Below are positions 33,131 to 44,259 of a stretch of DNA of 64,000 bases, piece after piece; the first letter of the stretch is position 1, and each line of letters starts with the position of its first letter. A program made the translations under genes and the position numbers. This DNA is from Rhodobacteraceae bacterium IMCC1909. Its GTDB lineage: Bacteria > Pseudomonadota > Alphaproteobacteria > Rhodobacterales > Rhodobacteraceae. The stretch is from contig JAPDHM010000001.1 of NCBI GenBank assembly GCA_030704425.1, positions 868,001-932,000 of the forward strand. The letters run 5' to 3'. The notes below the pieces were generated by a model, which had not been told where the DNA came from, did no database searches, and saw only the letters and a program-made list of their open reading frames with translations.

Positions 33131-36088
33131 TTATCCTTTCAACGTAAGCGCTTCATCGACGAGCGCGGCTTGTTGTGATTTGTGTATAGAGGCAAGCCCG
33201 GTTGCAGGGGAGGCTGAGGTGGCCCGCCCGACATAGGTCGGGCGGCTGTATTTGGCACCAATGCGCGTGAGGACCCATTCGATATTTGGCTCAATAAAGG
33301 TCCAGGCGCCCTGGTTTTTCGGCTCTTCCTGGCACCAGACGATTTCTGCCTGTTTGAAGCGTTCCAATTCGTTGACCATTGAGATGGCCGGGAAAGGGTA
33401 GAATTGCTCGACCCGCAGCAGATAGATATCCTCAATGCCTCGAGCGTCGCGTTCTTCGAGCAGATCGTAATAGACTTTGCCCGAACAAATCACCATACGT
33501 TTGATCTTTTTATCCGCAACCAACTTTGTCTCGGAATTGCCATATTGTGCATCATCCCACAGTACCCGGTGAAAGCTGGATCCGGTGGTGAATTCTGCGC
33601 GCTTTGATACTGCCATCTTGTGACGCAACAGAGATTTTGGCGTCATGAGAACCAAGGGTTTTCGGAAGGTGCGGTGAATTTGCCGGCGCAAGATATGGAA
33701 ATAATTGGCCGGGGTGGTGCAATTGGCGACGATCCAATTGTCATGGCCGCACATTTGCAAAAAGCGCTCTAGGCGGGCGGAGCTGTGCTCTGGGCCTTGG
33801 CCTTCAAACCCATGGGGCAGCAGCATCGTGAGACCGGACATGCGCAGCCATTTGCTTTCCCCGCTGGAGATGAATTGATCAAACATGATCTGCGCGCCAT
33901 TGGCAAAATCGCCAAATTGCGCTTCCCACATGACCAAAGCATTGGGCTCGGCCAAGCTGTAACCATATTCAAAGCCCAAGACCGCATATTCGGAAAGCAT
34001 CGAATCGATGACCTCATACTGGCCCTGTCCTTCACGGATATTGTTGAGCGGGTAATAGCGCTCCTCGGTATCCTGATTGACCAGGCCAGAATGGCGGTGG
34101 CTAAAGGTGCCGCGTGTACTGTCTTGCCCGGCGAGCCGCACCGGATGGCCCTCTGTCAGCAATGAGCCAAAGGCCAAAGCCTCGCCTGTGGCCCAATCGA
34201 TCCCTTCGCCGCTGCTCAGCGCTTTGGATTTGGCATCCAGCATACGCTGCACGGTTTTGTGGATTGGAAAGCCTTCGGGCACTTGCCAAAGAGTGCGGGA
34301 CACGTCGTCAAAAGTCTCTTCGGGCATGGCTGTGGCGCCGCGTTGGTATTCTTCACCGTGGCGGTTCATCTTCGACCAGCGCCCATCGAGCCAATCGGCC
34401 TTATTGGGCTTATAGTCCTTACCCGCTTCAAATTCCGCATTCAAAAATGATTGAAAGCTGGCCTTCATATCTTCGATTTCGCCCTCTGGGATCAAGCCAT
34501 CACGCACCAGCCGCTCTGTGTAGAGGGTGAGGGTGGTTTTCTGCGTCTTGATTTTTTTGTACATCAGTGGATTGGTAAACATCGGCTCATCGCCTTCGTT
34601 ATGACCAAAGCGGCGATAGCAAATGATATCGACAACCACGTCTTTTTTGAATTTTTGACGGAATTCCGTGGCGACGCGGGCGGCATGGACCACGGCCTCT
34701 GGATCATCGCCATTGACGTGGAAAATTGGTGCTTCGACCATCAAAGCAATGTCAGTGGGATAGGGAGAGGAGCGGCTGAAATGCGGCGCGGTGGTGAACC
34801 CGATTTGGTTGTTCACCACGATGTGCATGGTGCCGCCGGTTTTATGCCCTTTCAGGCCCGACAGTCCAAAACCTTCGGCCACAACACCCTGACCGGCAAA
34901 GGCGGCATCCCCATGCAGCAGGATCGGCAGAACGCTGGTACGTTCTGTGTCGTGATTTTGATCTTGTTTCGCACGCGCTTTGCCCAAGACCACCGGATTG
35001 ACGGCCTCAAGGTGGCTGGGGTTGGCGGTGAGCGACAAATGTACGGAATTGCCATCAAATTCACGGTCGGAGGAGGCGCCGAGGTGGTATTTCACATCGC
35101 CCGATCCATCCACATCCTCAGGCTTGAACGAGCCGCCTTGGAATTCGTTAAAGATCGCCCGGTAGGGTTTGGCCATTACATTGGCCAGCACCGACAGGCG
35201 GCCCCGGTGGGGCATGCCAATGATGATGTCTCTTACGCCAAGGGCGCCGCCACGTTTGATGATTTGCTCCATCGCTGGAATGAGGCTTTCGCCGCCATCA
35301 AGCCCAAAGCGTTTGGTGCCCATGTATTTGAGATGGAGGAATTTTTCGAAGCCCTCCGCCTCCACCAATTTGTTGAGAATCGCCTTGCGACCCTCGCGGG
35401 AGAAGCTGATTTCTTTGCCGTAACCTTCAATCCGCTCTTTGAGCCAGGACGATTCTTCGGGATCGGAAATATGCATATATTGCAGGGCGAAAGTGCCACA
35501 ATAGGTGCGGCGAACAATTTCCAAGATCTCACGCATAGAGGCGAATTGCAGCCCCAAAACATTATCGAGAAAGATCGGCCGGTCCATATCGGCCTCGGTG
35601 AAACCATAGCTGGCTGGATCCAATTCGGGGCGGGGGTCATCTTCGCGCATGCCCAAAGGATCCAGATCTGCCGCCAAATGGCCGCGAATACGGTAGGCAC
35701 GGATCAGCATCAAGGCGCGCAGACCGTCGAGCACTGCGCGTTTGAGTTGCTCCTCATTTAATGACACGCCCGTTTCAGCGGCCTTATTGCTGATTTTCTT
35801 GCCCGCATCGCGCGCCTCGGCTGCCGCTGGGTATTCGCCGGTAAAGGCGGATGTGAGATCATCCATTGGTATGGGCGGCCAATCGCTGCGTGCCCAAGAG
35901 GGGCCTGAGGCTTTGGCGCGCACATCCCTGTCTTCATCGGCTATTGCCGCAAAGAAATCAGCCCATTGCGCGTCAACTGACACCGGATCGGCACTGTAGC
36001 GGGCGTGCATTTGCTCGAGATATTCCGCGTTATGGCCCTGCATGAAGCTTGAGGCATGGAATTGATCGTTTGCAGACTGATCGGTCAT
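33131..36088 (-). CDS. sucA: 2-oxoglutarate dehydrogenase E1 component
   Basis: A 985-residue homodimeric thiamine-diphosphate enzyme that decarboxylates 2-oxoglutarate and transfers succinyl to the E2 lipoyl group. The N-terminus ([17 protein letters not shown]) is the E2-contact segment. Later come [31 protein letters not shown] (ThDP/Mg site) and the transketolase-like C-terminal half with [15 protein letters not shown] and [22 protein letters not shown]. Normal length. It lies 156 bp after sucD and 4 bp before sucB. Confidence 0.97.
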   Translation of the reverse strand: MTDQSANDQFHASSFMQGHNAEYLEQMHARYSADPVSVDAQWADFFAAIADEDRDVRAKASGPSWARSDWPPIPMDDLTSAFTGEYPAAAEARDAGKKISNKAAETGVSLNEEQLKRAVLDGLRALMLIRAYRIRGHLAADLDPLGMREDDPRPELDPASYGFTEADMDRPIFLDNVLGLQFASMREILEIVRRTYCGTFALQYMHISDPEESSWLKERIEGYGKEISFSREGRKAILNKLVEAEGFEKFLHLKYMGTKRFGLDGGESLIPAMEQIIKRGGALGVRDIIIGMPHRGRLSVLANVMAKPYRAIFNEFQGGSFKPEDVDGSGDVKYHLGASSDREFDGNSVHLSLTANPSHLEAVNPVVLGKARAKQDQNHDTERTSVLPILLHGDAAFAGQGVVAEGFGLSGLKGHKTGGTMHIVVNNQIGFTTAPHFSRSSPYPTDIALMVEAPIFHVNGDDPEAVVHAARVATEFRQKFKKDVVVDIICYRRFGHNEGDEPMFTNPLMYKKIKTQKTTLTLYTERLVRDGLIPEGEIEDMKASFQSFLNAEFEAGKDYKPNKADWLDGRWSKMNRHGEEYQRGATAMPEETFDDVSRTLWQVPEGFPIHKTVQRMLDAKSKALSSGEGIDWATGEALAFGSLLTEGHPVRLAGQDSTRGTFSHRHSGLVNQDTEERYYPLNNIREGQGQYEVIDSMLSEYAVLGFEYGYSLAEPNALVMWEAQFGDFANGAQIMFDQFISSGESKWLRMSGLTMLLPHGFEGQGPEHSSARLERFLQMCGHDNWIVANCTTPANYFHILRRQIHRTFRKPLVLMTPKSLLRHKMAVSKRAEFTTGSSFHRVLWDDAQYGNSETKLVADKKIKRMVICSGKVYYDLLEERDARGIEDIYLLRVEQFYPFPAISMVNELERFKQAEIVWCQEEPKNQGAWTFIEPNIEWVLTRIGAKYSRPTYVGRATSASPATGLASIHKSQQAALVDEALTLKG

Positions 36089-36244
36089 AGGATGACACCT
36101 TGGTAAGGAACAAAAAGAGGGTTTGAACGTGTCACGGCAAGGAGGGCCCTGGGCCTTTCCTTGCCGCCTTGATTGAGCTCAAGCGCGGGGCGTGATCGTC
36201 TAACATCAAGTTTGAGTTTAAGCGTCATACCCGCCGCTCCCATA

Positions 36245-37129
36245 TTACGCGTCGATCGCGGCCAAAACAGCTTCGCCAAGGCTGGCGGGGCTCTCTGCGA
36301 CGACAATACCTGCCATTTTCATGGCTTCGATCTTATCTTCTGCGCCGCCTTTGCCGCCGGCGACAATCGCGCCCGCGTGGCCCATTCTGCGGCCTGCGGG
36401 AGCTGTACGGCCAGCAATGAATCCTGCGACGGGTTTCCAGCGGCCTTTTTTCTTTTCATCAGCCAGGAATTGCGCGGCTTCCTCTTCAGCTGAGCCGCCA
36501 ATTTCGCCGATCATGATGATGGATTGGGTTTCGTCATCTGCGAGGAACCACTCGAGCACATCGATATGCTCTGTGCCTTTGATGGGATCGCCGCCGATGC
36601 CGACGCATGTGGATTGGCCCAAACCGACATCCGTGGTTTGCTTCACAGCTTCATAGGTCAAAGTGCCTGAGCGGGAGACCACGCCGACAGAGCCGCGGCG
36701 GTGAATATGGCCGGGCATAATGCCGATTTTGCAGGCGTCGGGTGTGATCACCCCAGGGCAGTTAGGTCCGATTAACTGGCTTGAGGAGCCTTCAAGCGCC
36801 CGCTTGACGCGCATCATGTCCAAGACCGGAATGCCTTCTGTGATGCAGACGATGACTTCCATTTCCGCATCAATTGCTTCGAGAATGGAGTCCGCGGCAA
36901 AGGGGGGCGGGACATAGATGACAGAGGCATTGGCTTCAGTGACCGATTTGGCCTCATGCACAGAATTAAAAACTGGCAGATTTAAATGGGTTTGCCCGCC
37001 CTTGCCGGGGGTGATCCCACCGACCATTTTCGTGCCATAGGCAATGGCTTGTTCTGAGTGAAATGTACCCTGGCTGCCGGTTAATCCCTGACAGATGACT
37101 TTGGTGTTTTCGTCGATAAGTACGGCCAT
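36245..37129 (-). CDS. sucD: succinate-CoA ligase, alpha subunit
   Basis: A 294-residue subunit. It starts [24 protein letters not shown] 37129 is chosen over a longer in-frame start because the family begins here. The CoA-binding Rossmann segment is at 1-125, the [11 protein letters not shown] motif at 120-130, and the phosphorylated His251 lies in [13 protein letters not shown]. With SucC it makes succinate, CoA and NTP from succinyl-CoA. It lies 80 bp after sucC. Confidence 0.96.
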   Translation of the reverse strand: MAVLIDENTKVICQGLTGSQGTFHSEQAIAYGTKMVGGITPGKGGQTHLNLPVFNSVHEAKSVTEANASVIYVPPPFAADSILEAIDAEMEVIVCITEGIPVLDMMRVKRALEGSSSQLIGPNCPGVITPDACKIGIMPGHIHRRGSVGVVSRSGTLTYEAVKQTTDVGLGQSTCVGIGGDPIKGTEHIDVLEWFLADDETQSIIMIGEIGGSAEEEAAQFLADEKKKGRWKPVAGFIAGRTAPAGRRMGHAGAIVAGGKGGAEDKIEAMKMAGIVVAESPASLGEAVLAAIDA

Positions 37130-37209
37130 TCGGCGCTCCTCGTTCGTATGTTGGCAGCGGCACCTTGGGCCCGGCTGCAAAATTCCAATTCAGCGGTCGC
37201 AGGGCCGCG

Positions 37210-38406
37210 TTACAGCGCCTTCACAGCAGCAACGATTTTCTCGGCGCCATCGCGAAGATTGTCGGCCGCGATCACATTGAGGCCACTTTCAGTGATGATC
37301 CGCTTGCCTTCATCGACATTGGTGCCTTCCAAACGAACGACCAACGGCACGGAAAGCCCCACTTCTTTTACCGCAGAGACCACCCCATCAGCGATCACGT
37401 CACAGCGCATGATCCCGCCGAAGATATTGACTAAAATACCTTTGACCTGCGGATCGGAGGTGATGATCTTGAAGGCTTCGGTCACTTTTTCCTTTGTGGC
37501 GCCGCCGCCGACATCCAAGAAGTTCGCCGGTTCAGCGCCATAGAGTTTGATAATGTCCATCGTGGCCATGGCCAGACCCGCCCCGTTGACCATGCAACCG
37601 ATTTCGCCATCCAAGGCGATATAGTTCAGGTCATATTTCGACGCTTCCCGTTCACGGGCATCCTCCTCGGTGGTGTCGCGCAGTTCAGCGATATCTGCAT
37701 GGCGGTACACCGCATTGCCATCGAAGCCAATTTTAGCATCCAAGACTTTCAAGTCCCCTCCATCGGTAATGATCAAAGGGTTAATTTCCAGCATTTCCAT
37801 GTCTTTTTCGACAAAGGCTTTGTATAGCTGGCCCATGAGTTTAACGCATTGCTTGATCTGCGCGCCGTTGAGGCCTAGGCAAAAGGCGATGCGGCGGCCA
37901 TGAAAGCCTTGATATCCAGTGGCGGGATCAACGGAGAAGGAGAGAATTTTTTCTGGTGTCGCCTCTGCCACCTCTTCAATGTTCATCCCGCCCTCGGTGG
38001 AGGCCACAAAGGAGATGCGGCTTGTCTGACGTTCCACCAAGATCGCGAGATAAAATTCTTTTTCAATGCTGGAGCCATCTTCGATATAAATTCGGTTGAC
38101 CAATTTCCCCGCAGGGCCAGTTTGCTTGGTCACAAGTGTCCGGCCCAGCATGGCTTTGGCTTCTTTTTCCGCTTCATCGACCGACCGCGCAAGGCGCACA
38201 CCACCGGCAGCGCCGGCGTCAGCTTCGATAAAGCTGCCTTTTCCGCGCCCACCGGCGTGGATTTGAGCTTTCACGACCCACAAGGGACCATCCATTTCGG
38301 ACGCTGCCGCTTTGGCGGCATCGGCGCTGAGGACTATGCGGCCGTCGCTGAGGGGTGCGCCGTAGCTTCGCAAAAGGGCTTTGGCTTGATATTCATGAAT
38401 ATTCAT
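37210..38406 (-). CDS. sucC: succinate-CoA ligase (ADP-forming), beta subunit
   Basis: A 398-residue ATP-grasp subunit: [16 protein letters not shown] start, [13 protein letters not shown] nucleotide loop, metal-binding [19 protein letters not shown], and the [12 protein letters not shown] power-helix region at the end. It is the first gene of the TCA block. Upstream lie two TGTGATCACA operators and an AGGA-type ribosome binding site is close to the ATG. Confidence 0.96.
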   Translation of the reverse strand: MNIHEYQAKALLRSYGAPLSDGRIVLSADAAKAAASEMDGPLWVVKAQIHAGGRGKGSFIEADAGAAGGVRLARSVDEAEKEAKAMLGRTLVTKQTGPAGKLVNRIYIEDGSSIEKEFYLAILVERQTSRISFVASTEGGMNIEEVAEATPEKILSFSVDPATGYQGFHGRRIAFCLGLNGAQIKQCVKLMGQLYKAFVEKDMEMLEINPLIITDGGDLKVLDAKIGFDGNAVYRHADIAELRDTTEEDAREREASKYDLNYIALDGEIGCMVNGAGLAMATMDIIKLYGAEPANFLDVGGGATKEKVTEAFKIITSDPQVKGILVNIFGGIMRCDVIADGVVSAVKEVGLSVPLVVRLEGTNVDEGKRIITESGLNVIAADNLRDGAEKIVAAVKAL

Positions 38407-38501
38407 GGAGCTGATCCTGCAATTTATTCCTTACCGCATGTAAAACACATAAGTCGTGGCGATATAGTAAATTTTTTCAGAAAAGCTGTTTTTCGTACAT
38501 T

Positions 38502-38531
38502 TGTGATCACAAAAAAAAATCTGTGATCACA
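38502..38531. promoter_or_regulatory. paired predicted GntR operators upstream of sucC
   Basis: TGTGATCACA occurs at 38502-38511 and again at 38522-38531, exactly 20 bp (two helical turns) apart and both followed by A-runs. They lie about 100 bp before the sucC start. The same palindrome overlaps the start of the GntR gene at 29150. Confidence 0.75.
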
Positions 38532-38591
38532 AAAAGGAGTTTAAACCCGGTTTATGCACCAAATCAACGGGCTGGCGCAGCGTTTTGATGG

Positions 38592-39791
38592 CTAAAAGAA
38601 GGCCTGCAAGCCTGTTTGTGCCCGCCCAAGGATCAAAGCATGCACGTCATGCGTCCCCTCATATGTGTTGACCGTTTCAAGATTAGCCGCATGGCGCATG
38701 ATCTGGAAGCCCTCAGCAATGCCATTGCCCCCATGCATGTCTCGGCTAACCCGGGCGATATCCAAAGCTTTGCCGCAATTGTTGCGTTTCATCAGGCTAA
38801 TGAGCTCTGGGCTGGCCGTGCCGTCGTCCATCATTTGACCCAATCGGAAGGCAGATTGCAGACCCAGAGAAATTTCGGTTTGCATATCGGCCAGCTTTTT
38901 CTGGAACAGTTGGGTTTGCGCCAGAGGTTTGTTGAATTGCTTTCTGTCCAGACCATATTGCAATGCGGCGTGCCAACAAAACTCTGCTGCGCCCATAACA
39001 CCCCAGGCAATGCCATAGCGGGCTCGGTTGAGACAGCCAAAGGGCCCTTTGAGCCCTTCCACATTCGGCAAAAGCGCGTCTTCGCCCACCTCGACACCAT
39101 CCATAACGATTTCCCCAGTGACTGAGGCGCGCAGTGAGAGCTTGCCGCCAATTTTTGGCGCCGATAACCCACTCATACCTTTTTCCAGTATGAACCCACG
39201 GATTTTTCCACCATGTTCTTCTGATTTGGCCCAAACCACGAAGACATCCGCAATTGGCGCATTGGAAATCCACATCTTGGATCCGGTCAGCTTATATCCC
39301 GTTGCGGTTTTCTCAGCGCGGGTTTTCATCCCGGCCGGATCTGATCCAGCATCTGGCTCGGTCAAACCAAAGCAGCCGATCAAAGCGCCGGAGCACAGCC
39401 CAGGCAGGAACTTTTGCCGTTGCGCCTCACTGCCGTAGGCGTGGATGGGGTAGATGACTAAAGAGGATTGCACGGACATCATCGAGCGATAGCCGCTGTC
39501 GACCCGCTCGACTTCCCGCGCGATCAAACCATAGGCCGTATATGAGGCGCCAAGGCCGCCGTATTCCTCAGGAATAGTGGCCCCGAGCAGCCCGGCTTCG
39601 CCCATTTTGGGGAATAGGCCAGGATTGACTGTAGCCTCGCGGTAGGCATCAATAATCAAAGGTTGCAATTCATTTTGGGCAAACTGTGCCGCCGCATCGC
39701 GCAGCATGCGATCATCTTCGGTCAGCTGAGTGTCCAGTAAAAACGGGTCGGGCCAATTAAAATCTGCCAATTGTGGTTTGAGGTCCGCCAT
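38592..39791 (-). CDS. gcdH: glutaryl-CoA dehydrogenase (acyl-CoA dehydrogenase family)
   Basis: A 399-residue flavoenzyme for oxidative decarboxylation of glutaryl-CoA to crotonyl-CoA in lysine and tryptophan breakdown. It has [14 protein letters not shown] and [17 protein letters not shown] (FAD contact), the substrate-side [14 protein letters not shown] and the catalytic Glu378 in [16 protein letters not shown], the motif typical of the GCDH subgroup. Specificity for glutaryl-CoA is inferred from overall pattern ([11 protein letters not shown]). It is a separate unit downstream of the sucC promoter region. Confidence 0.9.
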   Translation of the reverse strand: MADLKPQLADFNWPDPFLLDTQLTEDDRMLRDAAAQFAQNELQPLIIDAYREATVNPGLFPKMGEAGLLGATIPEEYGGLGASYTAYGLIAREVERVDSGYRSMMSVQSSLVIYPIHAYGSEAQRQKFLPGLCSGALIGCFGLTEPDAGSDPAGMKTRAEKTATGYKLTGSKMWISNAPIADVFVVWAKSEEHGGKIRGFILEKGMSGLSAPKIGGKLSLRASVTGEIVMDGVEVGEDALLPNVEGLKGPFGCLNRARYGIAWGVMGAAEFCWHAALQYGLDRKQFNKPLAQTQLFQKKLADMQTEISLGLQSAFRLGQMMDDGTASPELISLMKRNNCGKALDIARVSRDMHGGNGIAEGFQIMRHAANLETVNTYEGTHDVHALILGRAQTGLQAFF

Positions 39792-39889
39792 GGTGAATGC
39801 TCCTAATAGGTTTGCTTAAATTTGATCCAACGGCCGCGGGAGTACAACCCCTCATGAGGCAAAGGACCTGCGGCAAATGGTAGAAACAG

Positions 39890-39918
39890 AAAAACCCGAG
39901 GCTTGCGCTCCGGGTTTT
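39890..39918 (-). terminator. rho-independent terminator of infC
   Basis: On the minus strand, AAAACCCGGAG and CCTCGGGTTTTT pair around a short CGCAAG loop and end in a T-run, 22 bp after the infC stop. Confidence 0.8.
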
Positions 39919-39939
39919 CAATGCTCTAGGTGTTTGAGA

Positions 39940-40485
39940 CTATTTTGGCAGGGGGCCAACCAGCATGATCATCTGGCGACCTTCCATTTTTGGCATATTT
40001 TCAACCCGGCCGATTTCCTTGGTATCTTCAGCAACGCGCAGCAACAAATCGCGACCCAATTCTTGGTGTGCCATCTCGCGGCCCTTAAAGCGCAGGGTGA
40101 TTTTAACCTTGTCGCCATTTTCCAAAAACTTAAACACATTGCGCATTTTGACTTCATAGTCATGCTTATCTGTGTTCGGTCGGAACTTGACCTCTTTAAT
40201 TTCAATGATCTTTTGTTTTTTGCGCGCTTCGGCTTCTTTCTTTTGGGATTCATATTTGAATTTCCCAAAATCCATAATCTTGCAAACAGGTGGATTGGCA
40301 TTTGGTGAAATTTCCACCAAGTCCAATCCGGCGTCTTCTGCCATGATTATAGCGCGTTCTGGCGTGACCACGCCAATGTTTTCGCCATTTTCGTCAATCA
40401 AGCGAAGTTCGCTCCCACGAATGCGTTCGTTGATGCGAGGGCCGGTTTCGCGCTGCGGAGGCGCGTTGTGAGGTCTGCGGGCTAT
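39940..40485 (-). CDS. infC: translation initiation factor IF-3, AUA start codon
   Basis: A 181-residue factor that binds the 30S subunit and checks the start codon. The N-domain has [20 protein letters not shown], the linker [25 protein letters not shown] and the C-domain [19 protein letters not shown]. No ATG, GTG, TTG or CTG exists in frame before the conserved N-terminus; the region is ATA GCT ATA GCC CGC after a stop. AAAGGA ends 8 nt before the second ATA (40485), so AUA is the probable start. A TTG at 40401 would delete the conserved RINE segment. Non-standard starts in infC allow autoregulation in E. coli (AUU). Confidence 0.9.
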   Translation of the reverse strand: MARRPHNAPPQRETGPRINERIRGSELRLIDENGENIGVVTPERAIIMAEDAGLDLVEISPNANPPVCKIMDFGKFKYESQKKEAEARKKQKIIEIKEVKFRPNTDKHDYEVKMRNVFKFLENGDKVKITLRFKGREMAHQELGRDLLLRVAEDTKEIGRVENMPKMEGRQMIMLVGPLPK

Positions 40486-40576
40486 AGCTATCGTCCTTTT
40501 GTGGATAAATTAACGTCGCCTATCTAGCCGCGTGGCCGCATAGTTTCAAGGCGTATCTTCATGGGCGGGCGAGTGC

Positions 40577-41410
40577 CTATCCGACGAAGGCTTTCTCGAT
40601 CACATAGTCGCCCGGATCGGAATTGGCCCCCTCGCGAAGGCCATAGGCCTCAAGAATGCGTTTCATATCCGTGTTCAACCCCATGGAGCCGCAGACCATC
40701 GCGCGATCATTCTCGGCGTTGAAATCTGCAATGCCCAGGTCTGCAAACAGGGAGCCGTTTTCCAACAAGTTGGTGATACGGCCCATCTTGGCAGAGGGTT
40801 CGCGCGTGGTGGTGGAGTAATAGATCAGCTTGGATTGTGCCTCTTCGCCGACCAAAATATCGTTTTTCGTCTCTTCAACCAGCTCTTGCCCGAATTTGAG
40901 CTCCGCCAGATCTCGGCAGCTGTGAGTTAAAACCACCTGCTCAAAACGCTCATAGGTTTCCGGCTCGCGCAGGAGCGAGGCAAAGGGGGCGATTCCGGTG
41001 CCGGTCGAAAATAACCAGATGCGTTTGGCCGGGGTGAGGGCGTCATGCACCAATGTGCCGACCGATTTGGGCCGCAAGATCACTTGATCGCCTGGTTTGA
41101 TGTGCTGCAATTTGCGGGTTAGCGGACCGTCTTTGACCTTGATGGAATAGAATTGCAAAGTGTCATCCCAGGCCGGTGAGGCAATGGAATAGGCGCGCAG
41201 CAGCGGTTTTTGCTTGCCCGTCACAGGATCAGGGTCGCTCATCAAACCAATCATCACGAACTCACCAGAGCGGAATCGCAATGAGGCTGGCCGGGTGACG
41301 CGAAAGCGAAACAGGCTGTCGGTGTAATGTTCAACCTCTGTGACGGTTTGGGCGTCGGGCAGGGTCGCGGGTGTTGCTGTACGAAGTGTCACGGTGCTTT
41401 GCTCAGTCAT
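40577..41410 (-). CDS. fpr: ferredoxin/flavodoxin-NADP+ reductase
   Basis: A 277-residue FAD enzyme. The FAD motif RAYSIASP is at 72-79, the NADP-binding GTGIAPFASLLREP at 137-150, and the VCGSMGLNTDMKRIL segment near the end; the C-terminus ends VIEKAFVG as in bacterial Fpr. It could supply electrons for the adjacent sulfite/nitrite reductase. It is 39 bp after the DUF934 gene and at the end of the cys block. Confidence 0.92.
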   Translation of the reverse strand: MTEQSTVTLRTATPATLPDAQTVTEVEHYTDSLFRFRVTRPASLRFRSGEFVMIGLMSDPDPVTGKQKPLLRAYSIASPAWDDTLQFYSIKVKDGPLTRKLQHIKPGDQVILRPKSVGTLVHDALTPAKRIWLFSTGTGIAPFASLLREPETYERFEQVVLTHSCRDLAELKFGQELVEETKNDILVGEEAQSKLIYYSTTTREPSAKMGRITNLLENGSLFADLGIADFNAENDRAMVCGSMGLNTDMKRILEAYGLREGANSDPGDYVIEKAFVG

Positions 41411-41449
41411 TTGGTGTCCTTGCTGGTCTAAGCTGTCAAACGCAGAAGT

Positions 41450-41860
41450 TCAATTGCGGCTTTCGACATAATGTTGTGATGAGCCCGCCGCGCTGCGCAG
41501 ACGCGATTGGTAATCATGGCTGCGCCAGTTTGTGCGGGCGAGCCATTGCGGTTCGGGCTGTCGCGCGGCCAGTTCATGCGAAATTTCGACATCATCAAAC
41601 CCAGATCGTCGCGCCATCGCGTATTGATCGGCCAGCACATAACCGGCGAGCCTGAGATGCCCGCGATAGCCGTTTTGACGCAGCCTTGCGGCAAGCGTAA
41701 AGCTGCGCCCATCGAAAAAGTCATGGAGGGTGATGCGAATGGAACGTCGCTTTAGTAGGTCAGCGGTGATCTCTTTTGGGTCAAAGTCTGACGGTAAATC
41801 TGCCGTGATTGCCAGATCATCTTGTGGTGCAAAGCCGTAGTCATTGACGACAACAGTCAT
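41450..41860 (-). CDS. DUF934 domain protein of the sulfite-reduction cluster
   Basis: A 136-residue protein with the DUF934 pattern: ADLLKRRSIRITLHDFFDGRSFTLAARLRQNGYRGHLRLAG, DQYAMARRSGFDDVEI, then a basic, aromatic tail ending YQSRLRSAA. The family is found almost only next to cysH/cysI in proteobacteria and is thought to assist sulfite or sulfate assimilation; its chemistry is unknown. It starts 7 bp after the cysH stop. Confidence 0.85.
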   Translation of the reverse strand: MTVVVNDYGFAPQDDLAITADLPSDFDPKEITADLLKRRSIRITLHDFFDGRSFTLAARLRQNGYRGHLRLAGYVLADQYAMARRSGFDDVEISHELAARQPEPQWLARTNWRSHDYQSRLRSAAGSSQHYVESRN

Positions 41861-41867
41861 AGGATCC

Positions 41868-42590
41868 TCATGTATTTCGTGGCTCTACGGGCAAATGAAT
41901 GCCGCATTCGGTTTTTGATTGCCCCGACCAGCGGCCTGCGCGGGCATTCATTCCGGGCGGCGCGCGATAGGTACAAGGCGCGCAGCCGATCGAAGGGTAG
42001 CCTTTTTCGATCAAAGGATGCCGGTGGAGGTTATGGGTCTCAAAATAGCCAACGATATCATGCTTGCTCCAATGGGTGAGGGGATTTAGCTTGAGCCGCC
42101 TGGCTGCATCGGCCTTCCAAATGGCCAAATCAGCCCGCGTGGTGGATTCATGCCGCTTGCGTCCCGTGATCCAGGCTGAGAAGGGCGACAGCGCTTGCTG
42201 TAAAGGCTCCACCTTGCGCAGGGTGCAGCAAGCATCTGTGTTGGATTGGTGCAGCAGCCCCTCGTTGTCTTGCAAAAACACCCGCCCGGGATCTGGAGGG
42301 ATGTGATTTACGTTTTCGAGACCGAGGTGATTTGCCAGCTGTTTTTGATAGCTTAAAGTCGCGCGAAAGAGCTTCATCGTGTCGATGAAAAGCACAGGTG
42401 TTCTGGGGGCGATTTGTGCCACCATATGAAGCAAGACCGCGGAGTCTGCGCCAAAAGAACTGACCAAAGCAATTTTTTGCGTCATGAGTGCAAGCGCAGG
42501 TTTCACAATGCCCTGAGCGGTCTTGTCTGCGTCGCGTCGGTTGAGCAGCGCAATCCGCGCTTCGAGTGGCATATCATTCAGGTAAGGCAT
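41868..42590 (-). CDS. cysH: assimilatory adenylyl-sulfate (APS) reductase
   Basis: A 240-residue reductase. The PP-loop SSFGADSAVLLH is at 44-55. Two cysteine pairs, Cys121-Cys122 and Cys203-Cys206, would bind a [4Fe-4S] cluster, which marks enzymes that prefer APS over PAPS. Catalytic Cys229 is in KTECGIHL near the end. It makes sulfite and AMP using thioredoxin. It sits 3 bp after cysI within the cys operon. Confidence 0.94.
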   Translation of the reverse strand: MPYLNDMPLEARIALLNRRDADKTAQGIVKPALALMTQKIALVSSFGADSAVLLHMVAQIAPRTPVLFIDTMKLFRATLSYQKQLANHLGLENVNHIPPDPGRVFLQDNEGLLHQSNTDACCTLRKVEPLQQALSPFSAWITGRKRHESTTRADLAIWKADAARRLKLNPLTHWSKHDIVGYFETHNLHRHPLIEKGYPSIGCAPCTYRAPPGMNARAGRWSGQSKTECGIHLPVEPRNT

Positions 42591-42593
42591 CTT

Positions 42594-44258
42594 TTATGCA
42601 GCCTTTTTTTCTTGTGGATAGAGAAGGGCTTTGAAGGGCGCCAATCCCAGACGCCGATAGGCCTCCAGAAAGCTTTCGGTTTCGTTCGCACGCAGATGCA
42701 GGTAGCCCAGTATCAATCGTTCAATCGCCGGAACAATTTGATCCGCGCCAAACCCTGGACCAGCATGGGTACCAATTTCAGCTTCTTCTCCTGCATCGCC
42801 GCCGAGGGTAATTTGATAGCTCTCAACGCCAGCTTTCTCGAGGCCCAAGATTCCAATGTGTCCCACGTGGTGATGACCGCAAGCATTGACGCAGCCTGAG
42901 ATCTTGAGTTTCAACGGTCCTATGTCATGTTCCAGCTTTAGCGCGTGAAAGCGGGTTGCGATCTGCTGGGCCACCGGAATGGAGCGCGCGGTCGCCAAGG
43001 CGCAGTAATCCATGCCGGGGCAGGCGATGATATCCGAGATCAACCCAATATTGGCGGTCGCCAAATCCGCCTGACGCAGCGCGTGATAGACTTGGGGGAG
43101 ATCCGCGCGATGCACATGGGGCAAAATCACGTTTTGCTCATTAGAAATACGCAGTTCATCATGGCCGAAATCGCGCGCGATGTCCGCCAAAGCGCGCATT
43201 TGCGCCGCGCTGGCGTCCCCCGGCGTCGCACCGGGTTTTTTCAAACTGACAGAGACAATAGCATAGCCGGGCACCTTATGTGGGGTGATGTTCGTGTCCA
43301 ACCAAGCGCGAAACGCAGGGGGTTGTGACGTGGTGCTAATTGCCTCAACTGGCGGTTTTGCTGGTTTGAAATTTGGGGGTTCGAAATGCCGCTCAATCTC
43401 TTTTAAAATATGCATATCCTCCCCCGTAAACAAAGGTTTAATCTTGACAAATTTCGTCTCAACCCTATGTTTTATATCGTCTATGCCATGCTCGTGGGTG
43501 GTGATCTTTATGCGCGCTTTATATTTATTATCGCGCCGACCAAGCAGGTTGTAGGTGCTGACAACGGCTTCCAAATAGGGCAAGATATCTTCCAAAGGGA
43601 CAAAGGGCGACAGGGTCTTGCCAATCATGGGGGTTCGTCCCAAACCTCCACCGACGATCACTTCAAACCCGCGCAGCCCATCTTGCAAGGTCATGCGCAG
43701 ACCAATGTCATGCGCCTGAGTCACGGCGCGGTCATGGGGGCTGCCTGTGACAGCAATCTTGAATTTGCGAGGCAAAAATTGGAACTCTGGATGATCGGTT
43801 GACCACTGGCGGATCAGCTCAGCTATGGGGCGCGGATCGGCAATCTCATCGGCCGCGGCCCCTGCGAAATGATCGGCTGTGACATTGCGAATGGTGTTGC
43901 CGCTGGTTTGAATGGCATGCATCTCCACGTCAGCCAAGGCCTGCAAAATGTCGGGCACATCTTCAAGTTTTGGCCAATTAAATTGAATGTTTTGCCGTGT
44001 GGTGAAATGGCCATAGTCTTTGTCCCAACGCTCTGCGATCGTTGCGAGCTGGTCCATTTGGCGGCCGTTGAGGGTGCCGTAGGGAATTGCGACCCTCAGC
44101 ATGTAAGCATGCAGCTGCAAATATAGCCCATTCATGAGGCGCAGGGGTTTAAACTCCTCTTCACTGAGGCTGCCATCCAGACGGCGTGCCACTTGCGCGC
44201 GAAACTGTGCCACCCGCTGAGCGACGAATTCATGATCAAAATTAGAATATTGATACAT
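42594..44258 (-). CDS. cysI: nitrite/sulfite reductase, siroheme [4Fe-4S] type
   Basis: ATG 44258 is 1 bp after the DUF2849 stop and gives 554 residues; an upstream in-frame extension overlaps that gene. Two ferredoxin-like and two siroheme half domains are present. The first half has FTTRQNIQFNW; the second half has CPGMDYCAL and KISGCVNACGHHHVGHIG, whose four Cys bind the coupled [4Fe-4S]-siroheme centre. Cluster context points to sulfite reduction to sulfide. Electrons may come through the nearby Fpr. Confidence 0.92.
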   Translation of the reverse strand: MYQYSNFDHEFVAQRVAQFRAQVARRLDGSLSEEEFKPLRLMNGLYLQLHAYMLRVAIPYGTLNGRQMDQLATIAERWDKDYGHFTTRQNIQFNWPKLEDVPDILQALADVEMHAIQTSGNTIRNVTADHFAGAAADEIADPRPIAELIRQWSTDHPEFQFLPRKFKIAVTGSPHDRAVTQAHDIGLRMTLQDGLRGFEVIVGGGLGRTPMIGKTLSPFVPLEDILPYLEAVVSTYNLLGRRDNKYKARIKITTHEHGIDDIKHRVETKFVKIKPLFTGEDMHILKEIERHFEPPNFKPAKPPVEAISTTSQPPAFRAWLDTNITPHKVPGYAIVSVSLKKPGATPGDASAAQMRALADIARDFGHDELRISNEQNVILPHVHRADLPQVYHALRQADLATANIGLISDIIACPGMDYCALATARSIPVAQQIATRFHALKLEHDIGPLKLKISGCVNACGHHHVGHIGILGLEKAGVESYQITLGGDAGEEAEIGTHAGPGFGADQIVPAIERLILGYLHLRANETESFLEAYRRLGLAPFKALLYPQEKKAA

Positions 44259-44259
44259 T

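Noticed and set aside
34451-35761. 436-codon plus-strand frame opposite sucA
   Set aside because: It is a shadow of the conserved sucA gene caused by GC-rich codon structure.
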